Translations under genes and position numbers: made by a program
Notes under the pieces: model-generated
Databases searched by the model: none
Told to the model about the DNA's origin: nothing
Seen by the model: the letters and a program-made list of their open reading frames with translations, nothing else
Part shown: positions 33,694-42,090 of the stretch, piece after piece
Layout of the letters: each line of letters opens with the position of its first letter
Numbering within the stretch: the stretch's first letter is position 1
Assembly: GCA_022340585.1 (NCBI GenBank)
Contig: JAJDNS010000134.1
Location: 1-62,901 of the forward strand
Direction: 5' to 3'
Length of the DNA stretch: 62,901 nucleotides
Origin: Acidobacteriota bacterium
Lineage (GTDB): Bacteria; Acidobacteriota; Vicinamibacteria; Fen-336

Positions 33694-34239
33694 ATGCTCA
33701 TGTGGATTGCCGCCCCGCTCCCGCTGGCCAGCGCCGGCGGGGGCGGCGGGAGCTTCCTCAGCGTGGACACCACCCTCCTGTGGTCGACCCTCGTCCTCTT
33801 CGTCCTCTTCGCGTGGGTCCTCGGCAAGTTTGCCTGGGGGCCCCTCCTCAAGATACTGGACGAGCGGGAGACGGGCATCCGCGACAGCGTCGAGAGCGCG
33901 GAGAAGGCGGCCGCGGAGGCCAAGGCCCTCGTGGCGAAGCATCAGGAGATGCTCCGCGACGCGGGGCGCGAACGCGAGGAGATCCTCGCCCGGGCCCTGA
34001 AGGAGGCGGAGACGGTCCGGTCCGACCTGGTGGAGAAGGCGCGCTCCGACGCCGAGGGCATCGTCCAGAAGACCCGCGAGCAGATGCAGCACGAGAAGAA
34101 CCAGGCCATCGCCGAGCTGCGGGAGCAGGTCGCCGACATCGCGGTGGAGGCAGCGTCGAAGATCGTGAAGTCCTCGCTGACCCCCGAGGCCCAGAAGAAG
34201 CTGGTCGACGACTACATCACCTCGCTTCCGCGGGCGTGA
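33694..34239 (+). CDS. atpF: ATP synthase F0 subunit b
   Basis: A 181-residue peripheral-stalk subunit: one membrane helix (LLWSTLVLFVLFAWVLGKFAW) followed by a long charged coiled coil (ILDERETGIRDSVESAEKAA onward) and a C-terminal EAASKIVKSSL segment. ATG 33694 begins 8 bp after the atpE stop; a TTG at 33688 is the alternative. The following gene is not atpH but an SCP2-domain protein, so the F1 genes must be elsewhere. Confidence 0.92.
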   Translation: MLMWIAAPLPLASAGGGGGSFLSVDTTLLWSTLVLFVLFAWVLGKFAWGPLLKILDERETGIRDSVESAEKAAAEAKALVAKHQEMLRDAGREREEILARALKEAETVRSDLVEKARSDAEGIVQKTREQMQHEKNQAIAELREQVADIAVEAASKIVKSSLTPEAQKKLVDDYITSLPRA

Positions 34240-34250
34240 GGGAGGGGAAG

Positions 34251-34571
34251 ATGAGCGAGATCGCGAAGATCTTCAAGGGCCTCCCGAAGCGCTTCAACAA
34301 GGCCAACGTCAAGGAGGACCGGACGTACTACTTCTCCCTCGGCGACGACGAGAAGTGGACGGTCGACATCACGAAGGACAAGTGCTCGGTGAGACAGGGG
34401 AAGAGCGACGCCGCCGACTGCTTCTTCAAGGGCTCGTCCGAGATGTTCCTGGACGTGTGGAACGGCAAACACAAGCTGGGTCCCACGGACTTCCTCACCG
34501 GGAAGGTGAAGAGCAACAACCCCCTCCAGCTCAAGGACTTCGTCGCCGCCTTCCAGAAGTCGAAGGGCTGA
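34251..34571 (+). CDS. SCP2 sterol-binding domain protein
   Basis: A 106-residue single-domain SCP2-type protein that may bind lipids or hydrophobic molecules. KEDRTYYFSLGDDEKWTVDI, CSVRQGKSDAADCFFKGSSE, FLDVWNGKHKLGPTDFLTGK and IKGNP-like VKSNNPLQLKDF reproduce the fold's strand order. GGAGGGGAAG precedes ATG 34251. It is 11 bp after atpF and probably cotranscribed, though no functional link with ATP synthase is known to me. Confidence 0.88.
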   Translation: MSEIAKIFKGLPKRFNKANVKEDRTYYFSLGDDEKWTVDITKDKCSVRQGKSDAADCFFKGSSEMFLDVWNGKHKLGPTDFLTGKVKSNNPLQLKDFVAAFQKSKG

Positions 34572-34954
34572 TCCAGGCTCTCTGAGCTCAGGCTCCCCGC
34601 TCGCGGCCCTTCTTGGGCGCGGGCGCGCGATCCGGGTGGAGGTCATCCAGGGCCGCTCGCCTCACGCGCCCTGCGCGCCTCGCGCGCCTGTGCCCCCGTC
34701 ACTTCGGACCGGACGTCACTGCGGCGACTACTGGCCCGTAGCGATCAGACGTTGGGCGACCGCAGCAGAGCTCGCTCGGGAACGTCAAGGCCGCGGCGGC
34801 CGGGCCCCGGCGAGGACCCTGCTCCACTTCGAAGCCTGCGGGCCCGCGGCCGGGTGGCCGACCGCGGCCGCACGCCCAGGGACTCAGGCGAGCACGGCAG
34901 CCGCGCAAGCAGGCACACAACAGTCCGAGCACGCCCGCAGACTGAGCGGGACCC
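34572..34954. other. Non-coding gap between convergent genes, holding a 65-bp repeat
   Basis: About 380 bp between the SCP2 gene and the convergent M16 gene. Both flanking genes end here. It contains family 2 repeat copy 1 (34783-34847, minus strand) and a GC-rich flank with short palindromes (GCGCGCGAT, CCGCGGCCGG). No convincing gene was found: the open frames on both strands lack start signals and family character. Confidence 0.6.
34783..34847 (-). repeat. Repeat family 2, copy 1 (65 bp)
   Basis: 60 of 65 positions match the copy at 44979-45043. On the minus strand it begins GCGGGCCCGC (a perfect palindrome) and ends CCTTGACG. It lies between convergent genes, as does the other copy. Confidence 0.85.
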
Positions 34955-36427
34955 TCATGGCATCTTCATGGTCATGGGGTCCCGGAGAGGAAGGACGGTG
35001 ACCCGACCGCCCGGGGCCAGGGCCTCGAGGGTGACGGCGTGCTTCTCGTCGCCGCGGTCGATGGCCTCCTGGTTGCCGACCACGAGGAGGATCATCTTCT
35101 CCAGGGGCAGGTGGGTCCGGGCCACGCGCTGCACGTCGTCGGTGGTCACGGACCGGATGCGGTCGCGGTAGGTCCTCCAGTAGTCGGGAGCCCGACCGGT
35201 GTACTCGTCGGAGGCGAAGATGGCCATCGAGCGGGCCTTCGAGTCGAAGCTCGACGGGAAGGTCTCGATGAGGCTGCTCTGGGTGGTGGCCAGCTCCTCG
35301 GGAGTGACGCCCTCGTCCCGGATCCTGCGGATCTCCTCCAGGACCAGCTCGGTGGCCCAGGCCACGGTGGGGCTCTTTGACTGGAACATGGCCCGGAAGC
35401 GCCCCGGGTACCACACGCCGAAGCTCATCGCCGCCCGGGCGTCGTAGGCGAGGCCCTCGTTGGAGCGCACCGTGGTGGTGATGCGCGAGGTGAAACCGCT
35501 GCCGCCCAGGATGTCGACCATCACCTCGAGGGCGTAGACGTCGGGGTCGTCGCGCATCACGCCGGGGAGTCCCATGGAGACGCGGCCCTGGTTAACGTCC
35601 TTCTCGATGCGGTAGAGACCGGGCGGGGCCGGGTCGATCGTGTGGGGGATCGGGGGCAGCTCGGCGGGCGTTCCCGGCCAGTCCGCGAACGCCTCCTCGA
35701 GGCGCCGCAGCATGTCCGGGGTCTCGAAGGAGCCCGAGACCGCGGCGATCATCGTCTCGGGGTGGACGTACCTGCGGTGGAAGGCCACGAGATCGTCCCG
35801 GGTGATGGCCTCGATGGAGGCCTCGGTGGTGAACCGGTTTGTGAAGTGGCCCTCGCCGTCGAGGAGCACGTTCCACTCCCGCGCCTCGATGTCCGCCGAG
35901 TCGTCGTTGCGCTTCTTCATCGCCTGGAGGGATTGCTCCTTGGCCAGAGCCAGGCGGTCCGCCTGGAAACGAGGCTCGCGGAGAATCTCCACGAAGAGGG
36001 GGAGCGCCTCGTCGAGGTTGTCGGTGAGGCAGTTGAGGTTGGCGCCCCCGGCGGTGCCGCCGATCCCGGTCGAGGCCTGGGCGGCGAGAAAGTCGAGGCG
36101 CTCGTCGAGCTCCTCGGCGGTGAGGCTCTTCGTGCCTCCCCGCCGCATCTGCGAGCCGGTGAAGGACGCGAGACCTTCCCGACCCTCGGGGTCGAGCCAG
36201 CCGCCGACGCGCAGGGTGAGCGAGATGTTGACCAGGGGCAGGGCCCGGTCCTCGGCGATGAAGACGACCATGCCGTTCTTCAGGACGTGCCGGTGGCCCT
36301 CGGGCGACGGCGGCTCGAAGACGATGGGCTCGAACGTCAGCGCGTCGGGACGGGCGGCGATCTCCTGGGCGGCGACCGGGGACGCGGCCGCGGCGAGGAC
36401 GAGGGCGACGAGAGCGTGGGGGGCCAT
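34955..36427 (-). CDS. M16 peptidase family protein, lacking the zinc motif (non-catalytic partner)
   Basis: A 490-residue exported M16-fold protein. A signal peptide (LVALVLAAAASPVAAQ) precedes two M16 half-domains. Where active members have HxxEH, this one reads GLASFTGSQMRRGGTKS, so it cannot bind zinc. The second domain is well preserved (LGGSGFTSRITTTVRSNEGLAYDARA). It is 8 bp downstream of the HFFEH-bearing partner, the classic two-gene M16 arrangement in which one subunit is catalytic and the other completes the chamber. ATG 36427 fits the signal peptide. Confidence 0.9.
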   Translation of the reverse strand: MAPHALVALVLAAAASPVAAQEIAARPDALTFEPIVFEPPSPEGHRHVLKNGMVVFIAEDRALPLVNISLTLRVGGWLDPEGREGLASFTGSQMRRGGTKSLTAEELDERLDFLAAQASTGIGGTAGGANLNCLTDNLDEALPLFVEILREPRFQADRLALAKEQSLQAMKKRNDDSADIEAREWNVLLDGEGHFTNRFTTEASIEAITRDDLVAFHRRYVHPETMIAAVSGSFETPDMLRRLEEAFADWPGTPAELPPIPHTIDPAPPGLYRIEKDVNQGRVSMGLPGVMRDDPDVYALEVMVDILGGSGFTSRITTTVRSNEGLAYDARAAMSFGVWYPGRFRAMFQSKSPTVAWATELVLEEIRRIRDEGVTPEELATTQSSLIETFPSSFDSKARSMAIFASDEYTGRAPDYWRTYRDRIRSVTTDDVQRVARTHLPLEKMILLVVGNQEAIDRGDEKHAVTLEALAPGGRVTVLPLRDPMTMKMP

Positions 36428-36435
36428 GGGTATCC

Positions 36436-38205
36436 TCACTGGGACGCCTCCTCGGGAGCGGCGGTGAGCGTCTCGAGGCGCTCGCCGGCGCGCTTCAGAA
36501 TCAGGTCGATGGCCGGCTTCATCTCCGGGGGCGCCTGGCCGGCGGCCTCCTTCATCTGGCCGATCATCTCCTCGAGCCGGGCCGGGTCCTCCACGGTCTC
36601 GATCTGCTTCAGGGTCTGGCGGACCATGGGCTGGGCGGGCGAGGGGAGGGCCGCCACCTCCGGGTCTTCCGGCGCCGCTCCCTCCTTGCGGAGGAAGATC
36701 CCCACCGTCCGCCGCGTCTCGGTGAGGTACTCCTGCGCCGCCCGCTGGAGGTCGGCGGCGGTGACCGCCTCGACCCGGGCGGCCGAGGTGTTGATGTACC
36801 GCCAGTCCCCGAGCCCGGCGTAGTTGAGGAGCTGCATGCCGATGTAGAAGGGCGAGGCAAGGCGTCGGTAGGCGAAGGCCTTGTAGCGGTTCTTCACCTT
36901 CTGGAGCTCCTCCGGCGGCACCGGATCGCTCTGGAGCCTCTCGATCTCCTCGTAGACGGCCGCCTCCACCGCCGCCGGGTCCTCGCCGTCCTTCACCGTG
37001 CACTCGACCATGAAGATGCCGTCGTACTTCTTCGCGTCGATGACGGCCGACACCCGGTTGGCGATCTTCCGGCCGTCCACGAGTCCCTTGTAGAGGCGTC
37101 CGGTGCGGCCGATCATCACGTCGGAGAGGAGGTCGAGGACCGGCATGTCCTTGTGGACGAAGGGAACTCCTTTCCACCAGATCCGGACGGTGGGGGACGT
37201 CTCGGCCTCGGCGTTGAACCGCTTCTCGCCCACCGGCTCCGGCTCCAGGGTGACGACCGGGGGCGGGTCGACCTCGCCCCGGGGGATGCGCCCGAAGTAC
37301 CGCTCGAGGAGCGGCTTCACCTCCGCGACCTCGAAGTCGCCGGCGAGCACGCCGACGATGTTGTCGGGGGCGTAGTAGGTGGCGAAGTACTCCCGGGCCT
37401 GGGCCAGGGTGTACATGGGGATGTCCGAGGCCCAGCCCACGACCGGCCACATGTACGGGTGCGCCTCCCAGAAGGTGGCGTTGAAGGCCTCGTCGAACTT
37501 GCCCAGGGGGGTCGACTCCGTGCGCATCCGCCGCTCCTCGAAGACGACGTCGCGCTCGGAGTAGAACTCCCGGAAGACGGGGTTCAGGAGCCGGTCCGAC
37601 TCCAGCCAGGCCCACAGCTCCAGTCGGTTGCTCGGGATCCTGACGAAGTAGAGAGTCTGGTCCTCGGTGGTTCCCGCGTTCAGGAGCTCTCCGCCGTTCT
37701 TCGTGTAGATCCGGTCCAGCTCGTCCTTGACGATGATCTCTCGCTGCCGCTGGACCAGCTCGTCGAACTCGGCGCTGAGCTCGCGGTAGCGCTGGGTCCA
37801 GCTCGCGGGATCGGCCAGGTCGTCGATCTCCCCCCGGCGGAGTCGCGCCCGCATCACCGCCTTCTCCGCCCGCATCTCCGTCTGGACCCTCTCCTGCTCT
37901 TCGATGATGCGCAGGTCGGCCTCGATGTCCTTCGTGCCGATGGTGTGGGTCCCCTTGAACATCATGTGCTCGAAGAAGTGGCTCAGGCCGGTGATCCCGG
38001 GGTGCTCGTTGGCCGAGCCCACGAGAGCGGTCCAGCCGGCCATGACCGTGGGTGAGTCGTGGCTCTCGTAGAGCAGAAAGGTCATGCCGTTGTCGAGGAG
38101 AACCTCCTCGACCTCGATCTGCGGGTTCTCGGCCGCGCTCGCGGGCCCGGCGAGGACGAGGACCAGACTAAGGGTCCCCAGAGGGTTCGGCCATTTGAAT
38201 CTCAT
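36436..38205 (-). CDS. M16 zinc metallopeptidase (catalytic partner)
   Basis: A 589-residue exported insulinase-like protease. Signal peptide to about residue 25. The inverted zinc motif HFFEH is at residues 76-80 within GLSHFFEHMMFKGTHTIGT. A long insert of about 100 residues with coiled-coil character (EADLRIIEEQERVQTEMRAE) separates it from the rest of the first domain, larger than in typical 430-450-residue members. The C-terminal domain has SPFYIGMQLLNYAGLGDWRY. It probably forms a heterodimer with the next gene product in the periplasm to degrade peptides. Confidence 0.9.
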   Translation of the reverse strand: MRFKWPNPLGTLSLVLVLAGPASAAENPQIEVEEVLLDNGMTFLLYESHDSPTVMAGWTALVGSANEHPGITGLSHFFEHMMFKGTHTIGTKDIEADLRIIEEQERVQTEMRAEKAVMRARLRRGEIDDLADPASWTQRYRELSAEFDELVQRQREIIVKDELDRIYTKNGGELLNAGTTEDQTLYFVRIPSNRLELWAWLESDRLLNPVFREFYSERDVVFEERRMRTESTPLGKFDEAFNATFWEAHPYMWPVVGWASDIPMYTLAQAREYFATYYAPDNIVGVLAGDFEVAEVKPLLERYFGRIPRGEVDPPPVVTLEPEPVGEKRFNAEAETSPTVRIWWKGVPFVHKDMPVLDLLSDVMIGRTGRLYKGLVDGRKIANRVSAVIDAKKYDGIFMVECTVKDGEDPAAVEAAVYEEIERLQSDPVPPEELQKVKNRYKAFAYRRLASPFYIGMQLLNYAGLGDWRYINTSAARVEAVTAADLQRAAQEYLTETRRTVGIFLRKEGAAPEDPEVAALPSPAQPMVRQTLKQIETVEDPARLEEMIGQMKEAAGQAPPEMKPAIDLILKRAGERLETLTAAPEEASQ

Positions 38206-38282
38206 TCCAGCACTCCCAGGCCTCCGAGCCTAGCAGCCTCCACGAGGCCCGCCAAGCCGCGCGGGGTCCCGGCGGAGCCCGG

Positions 38283-38312
38283 TTGACGGGTCGGCAAACC
38301 GCCCGCTACTCT
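38283..38312 (+). promoter_or_regulatory. Promoter for the TolC-HlyD-MacB operon
   Basis: TTGACG, 18-nt spacer, TACTCT, with the GTG start only 10 nt further on and no Shine-Dalgarno sequence, so the transcript is likely leaderless or nearly so. Confidence 0.6.
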
Positions 38313-38322
38313 CAGCCAGAAC

Positions 38323-39828
38323 GTGGAACGTGCCTCTCTCGCCGTTCTTGTGCTGCTCGTCGCCGCCGGAGGCGCCGCGGCCCAGGAGCCAACCCTCGCC
38401 CTCGAACCCCACCCGGCACCGGAGCTGTCCCTGTCCCCGGCTCCCGGGGAGCGCCAGGATCCGGATATGCCGACGGAGACCCTGGGTGCCCCGACCGCCG
38501 GGGCTCCGACCCTCTCCCTCGCGGACGCGGTGCGGATGGCCCTCGAGCGCAACTTCTCGCTGCGGGACTCGTCCGACTCGGTGGCCTCGGCGCGGTGGCA
38601 GGAATCGGCCGCCCGCAGCGAGTTCCTCCCCCAGATGGTCCCGACCTTCGAGCGGGGCGAGGGGCGGACCCTGTTCGGTCTCGACGTCTCCCAGAAGCTG
38701 CCGTGGACGGGAGGTACCGTCGTGGCCAGCGGCCGGTACCTCACCGACCCGGACACGGAGGGGCTCTACCCCCGCACGAGCGACGTGCGGCTGCTGCTGA
38801 GCCAGCCGCTGCTCAAGGACGCCGGACCCAACGCCACGTACTTCAACCTCACCAACGCGGAGCGTGCGGTGGTCGGGCAGGAGAGGTCCTTCGAGCTGGC
38901 CCGGCAGAGGCTCGCGGTCCAGGTGGCGTCTTCGTTCTACTCCGTCGTCGCCCAGCGTCAGCTCTTCGAGGTGGCCGAGCAGAGCCTGGAGCGGACCGAG
39001 AGCCTGCTGAAGGCGTCCGACGCGCGGCTGAAGGTGGGGATGGCGAGCAAGCTCGACGTCTTCCGGGCCGAGCTGCAGGCGGCCCAGGCCCGCGAGGGTA
39101 TGATCCGGTCGAGAGCCTCGCTCGAGACCGCCCTCGAGCAGTTCCGGGGGATCCTGGCGCTTCCCCCGGACAACCTCGTGGAGCCCGAGGCGGTCTCGCT
39201 GGCGGCGCCGGAAGGGAGGGACGTGGAGCCGGTGGAGGTGCTGGTGGGCCGCGCTCTCGACCACCGCCTCGAGCTCAAGGAGGCCCGGGACCGCGTCGAG
39301 GACGCCCGCCGCGCGGCCTCCCTGGCCCGCCAGGAGATGCTGCCGCGCCTCGACGTGAACCTGGGCGTGACCCGTCTCGGCTTTGGCCAGTCCTTCAGCG
39401 ACCTCTGGGGCCTGTCCGACCGACAGGTGGAGCTCTTCCTGAGCGCCTCCTACCCGATCCGGCAGAGCAGCCAGAAGGCGAACCGGGCGGTGAGCGAGCT
39501 CCAGGTGCGCTCCCGGGAGCGGGCCGTGGAGCAGCTCGAGCTCGAGATCGAGCGGGAGGTGTACCAGGCCGTGCGGGAGCTGGACCGAATCCGGCAGAGC
39601 GTGGAGGTGCAGGATCAGGCGGTGGATGTCGCCGCCAAGCAGCGGCGCCTGGCCGTGCTGCGCTACCAGCGTGGTCTCGCCAGCAACTTCGACGTCATCG
39701 ATGCCGAGAGCAACCTCGTGGTCGCCCGCTCGTCCCTCGTCGGGCTCCTGACCAGCTACGCGGTGGCTCGCCTCGAGCTCCAGCGGGTGACCGGGACCCT
39801 CGCCGTCGACGCGGAGTTCACCCCGTGA
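38323..39828 (+). CDS. TolC family outer-membrane efflux protein
   Basis: A 501-residue outer-membrane channel subunit of a tripartite exporter. A signal peptide is followed by a Pro/Glu-rich linker. TLSLADAVRMALERNFSLRD and ELKEARDRVEDARRAASLAR start the two structural repeats, and RYQRGLASNFDVIDAESNLV is the second-repeat signature. Several positions such as SQPLLKDAGPN resemble the beta-barrel strand region. GTG 38323 starts just downstream of a promoter. The stop overlaps the HlyD gene (GTGA). Confidence 0.92.
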   Translation: MERASLAVLVLLVAAGGAAAQEPTLALEPHPAPELSLSPAPGERQDPDMPTETLGAPTAGAPTLSLADAVRMALERNFSLRDSSDSVASARWQESAARSEFLPQMVPTFERGEGRTLFGLDVSQKLPWTGGTVVASGRYLTDPDTEGLYPRTSDVRLLLSQPLLKDAGPNATYFNLTNAERAVVGQERSFELARQRLAVQVASSFYSVVAQRQLFEVAEQSLERTESLLKASDARLKVGMASKLDVFRAELQAAQAREGMIRSRASLETALEQFRGILALPPDNLVEPEAVSLAAPEGRDVEPVEVLVGRALDHRLELKEARDRVEDARRAASLARQEMLPRLDVNLGVTRLGFGQSFSDLWGLSDRQVELFLSASYPIRQSSQKANRAVSELQVRSRERAVEQLELEIEREVYQAVRELDRIRQSVEVQDQAVDVAAKQRRLAVLRYQRGLASNFDVIDAESNLVVARSSLVGLLTSYAVARLELQRVTGTLAVDAEFTP

Positions 39829-41399
39829 GCGCCGACCGCTCCACCCTCGCCCGGATCGGGGCTGCGACTGCCGGGGCGGTGCGTCCGTGGCTGAAGCCGG
39901 GCCGCTGGAGCCGGGACGAGCTCGGCGCCCTCCTCGAGTCGGGTCGTCGTCGGCCACTCCGCGCGGCCGGGCTGGCCGCGCTCCTCGTCCTGGTGGTGGG
40001 CCTCGTGGCCTGGGCGGTCGCCGGACGGGGTCCCTCGGCTGCCGCTGTCGAAGCGCGTGAGGGCCCCTTCCGCGTGTCCATCGTCGAGGCCGGAACCCTC
40101 GAGGCCCTGCGGTCGGTGACCTACGCCTCGCAGATCCAGAGCAATCAGGCGAAGATCGTCGCCCTGGCTCCGGAGGGAGACCTGGTGGAGAAGGGCGATC
40201 TCCTGATCCTCTTCGATGCGGCTCCCTTCGAGGAAGAGATACGCCGCAACCAGGCGCTGCTGGCGCAGGCGCAGGCCGATCTCCTGAAGGCCGGCGAGGA
40301 CCTCAAGCTGCAGGCCATCCAGAACACCGAGGAGCTGCAGGCGGCGCGGCTCCGGGTCGAGGAGTCCGACCTCGAGCTGCAGGACGTCCGCAAGGGCAAG
40401 GGCCAGCTCAAGGAGGAGGAAGCGGCGGCGGCGGTTGCGGCCGCCGAGCGGGGACTCCAGGAAGCGGAGGGTCAGCTCGAGGACCTGCAGCCACTCCTCG
40501 CCGAGGGCTTCATCACTCGCACCGAGCTGGAGAGGGCCGAGCAGCAGCGGGACCAGGCCGCGGAGGAGCTCATCCTGGCCCGGCGCCGGCGGGACGCGCT
40601 CCTGAACTTCTCTCGTCCCCTCGAGCTCAGCCAGGCCCGCTCCGAAGCCCAGGCGAGCCAGGAGACCCTCCGCCAGCTCGAGAACGCGAATGCCTACCGC
40701 CTCGCGCAGAAGGAGGCGGCCATCTCCGCGGCCCGGAGCCGGATCGACGAGGCCTCGGCGAAGGTCGAGCTGGCGAAGCAGCAGCTCGGGCGGTGCGAGG
40801 TCCGGGCCGACGTGCCCGGTATCGTGGTCTACAAGGAGGTCTTCTTCGGCTCCGAGCGCCGCCGGCCCCAGGTAGGTGACCAGGTGTGGGCCAACCAGCC
40901 TCTCCTCATCCTTCCCGACATCTCGAAGATGGTTGTCGAGACCCGGGTGCGGGAGACCGACATCCACAAGGTCGAGCGGAACCAGCACGTGAAGGTCCGC
41001 GTGGACGCCTACCCGGACCTCCGCCTGACCGGAACCGTCACCCTGGTCGGGACCCTCGCCCAGGAGGAGAAGGAGAGACGTGGGGCCAAGTTCTTCGGCG
41101 TGAAGGTCCAGGTCAACGAGTCCGAGCCCCGCTTGCGACCGGGGATGACAGCCCGGGTGGAGATCGAGGTCGAGGAGCGCGCGCTCTCGGTCTTCGTTCC
41201 CCTCGAGGCGGTCTTCGACAAGGACGGCCACCACGTCGTCTACCCGGTTGCCCGGCGTCCCCGCCCCCGCGAGGTCGTCCTCGGCCCATCCAACGCCGAC
41301 TTCGTGGTCGTCGAGGAGGGTCTCGCTGCTGGCGAGCGGGTCCTGCTCCACGACCCCGGGGCGGCGATGCCCGATTTCAGTGGCCAGCCCGGGTCCTGA
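39825..41399 (+). CDS. HlyD-type periplasmic adaptor protein
   Basis: A 524-residue membrane-fusion protein that bridges the ABC permease and TolC. A cytoplasmic N-terminus is followed by a membrane helix (LAALLVLVVGLVAWAVAG) near residue 50, a barrel-sandwich half (VSIVEAGTLEALRSV), a long coiled-coil hairpin (residues about 120-300, Glu/Ala/Arg-rich) and a returning lipoyl half (GRCEVRADVPGIVVYKEVFF). The C-terminal domain has PGMTARVEIEVEE. The soluble N-terminus and long hairpin are larger than in MacA. GTG 39825 overlaps the tolC stop. Confidence 0.9.
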   Translation: MSADRSTLARIGAATAGAVRPWLKPGRWSRDELGALLESGRRRPLRAAGLAALLVLVVGLVAWAVAGRGPSAAAVEAREGPFRVSIVEAGTLEALRSVTYASQIQSNQAKIVALAPEGDLVEKGDLLILFDAAPFEEEIRRNQALLAQAQADLLKAGEDLKLQAIQNTEELQAARLRVEESDLELQDVRKGKGQLKEEEAAAAVAAAERGLQEAEGQLEDLQPLLAEGFITRTELERAEQQRDQAAEELILARRRRDALLNFSRPLELSQARSEAQASQETLRQLENANAYRLAQKEAAISAARSRIDEASAKVELAKQQLGRCEVRADVPGIVVYKEVFFGSERRRPQVGDQVWANQPLLILPDISKMVVETRVRETDIHKVERNQHVKVRVDAYPDLRLTGTVTLVGTLAQEEKERRGAKFFGVKVQVNESEPRLRPGMTARVEIEVEERALSVFVPLEAVFDKDGHHVVYPVARRPRPREVVLGPSNADFVVVEEGLAAGERVLLHDPGAAMPDFSGQPGS

Positions 41400-42090
41400 C
41401 CGCCCCTCGGCGGCCCTCGTCTCGCTGCGGGGCGTGGCGCGCGTCTACCAGAGGGGAAGCACCGACGTTGCCGCTCTGTCCGGCGTCGATCTCGACATTC
41501 GCGACGGGGAGAAGCTCGCGATCATGGGCCCCTCGGGGTCGGGCAAGACGACCCTCCTGTCCATCCTCGGCTGCCTCGACCGCCCCACCCGCGGCGAGCA
41601 CCTGTTCGAAGGACGGGCGGTCGCCGAACTGGACGACGACACCCTGTCCCAGCTGCGCAACCGGGCCATCGGATTCGTGTTCCAGTCCTTCCACCTGCTC
41701 CCCCACCTGTCGGTGGTGGAGAACGTCGAGACACCGCTGCAGTACGGGCAGCGACCCCCTCGGGAGTGGCGTCCCCGGGCGCTCGAGGCGCTCGAGCGCG
41801 TCGGGCTCGAGCAGCGCGCCGAGCACCGCCCTTCGGAGCTGTCCGGGGGCGAGGCCCAGAGGACCGCCATCGCCCGGGCCCTCGTCGTGGAGCCGCGCCT
41901 CCTCCTGGCCGACGAGCCCACGGGCAACCTCGACTCCGCGACCGGCACGGAGATCGCGGTGCTGCTCGACGAGCTCCATGCCCAGGGCTCGACGGTCGTT
42001 CTGGTGACCCACAACGAGGACCTCGCGCGCCGCGCGGAGCGGGTGGTGACCCTGCGGGACGGACACATCGAAAAGGAGGAGCGCCCTTGA
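41380..42090 (+). CDS. MacB/LolD-type ABC transporter ATP-binding protein
   Basis: A 236-residue ATPase. Walker A GPSGSGKTTLL, Q-loop GFVFQSFHLLP, signature LSGGEAQRTAIARALV, Walker B LLLADEPTGNLDS and H-loop VTHNED are all present, with the LolD/MacB-type EPTGNLD. The start is a GTG at 41380 that overlaps the adaptor gene by 20 nt. It drives export through the permease at 43572; an unrelated membrane-protein gene sits between. Confidence 0.93.
   Translation: MASPGPDRPSAALVSLRGVARVYQRGSTDVAALSGVDLDIRDGEKLAIMGPSGSGKTTLLSILGCLDRPTRGEHLFEGRAVAELDDDTLSQLRNRAIGFVFQSFHLLPHLSVVENVETPLQYGQRPPREWRPRALEALERVGLEQRAEHRPSELSGGEAQRTAIARALVVEPRLLLADEPTGNLDSATGTEIAVLLDELHAQGSTVVLVTHNEDLARRAERVVTLRDGHIEKEERP

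Noticed and set aside
34699..34932. Small frame on the minus strand across repeat family 2
   Set aside because: The two repeat copies can both be read as a GPAGxEVxQGPRR-type peptide, but the flanks diverge and there is no ribosome binding site or matching start. Conservation is better explained at the DNA or RNA level.
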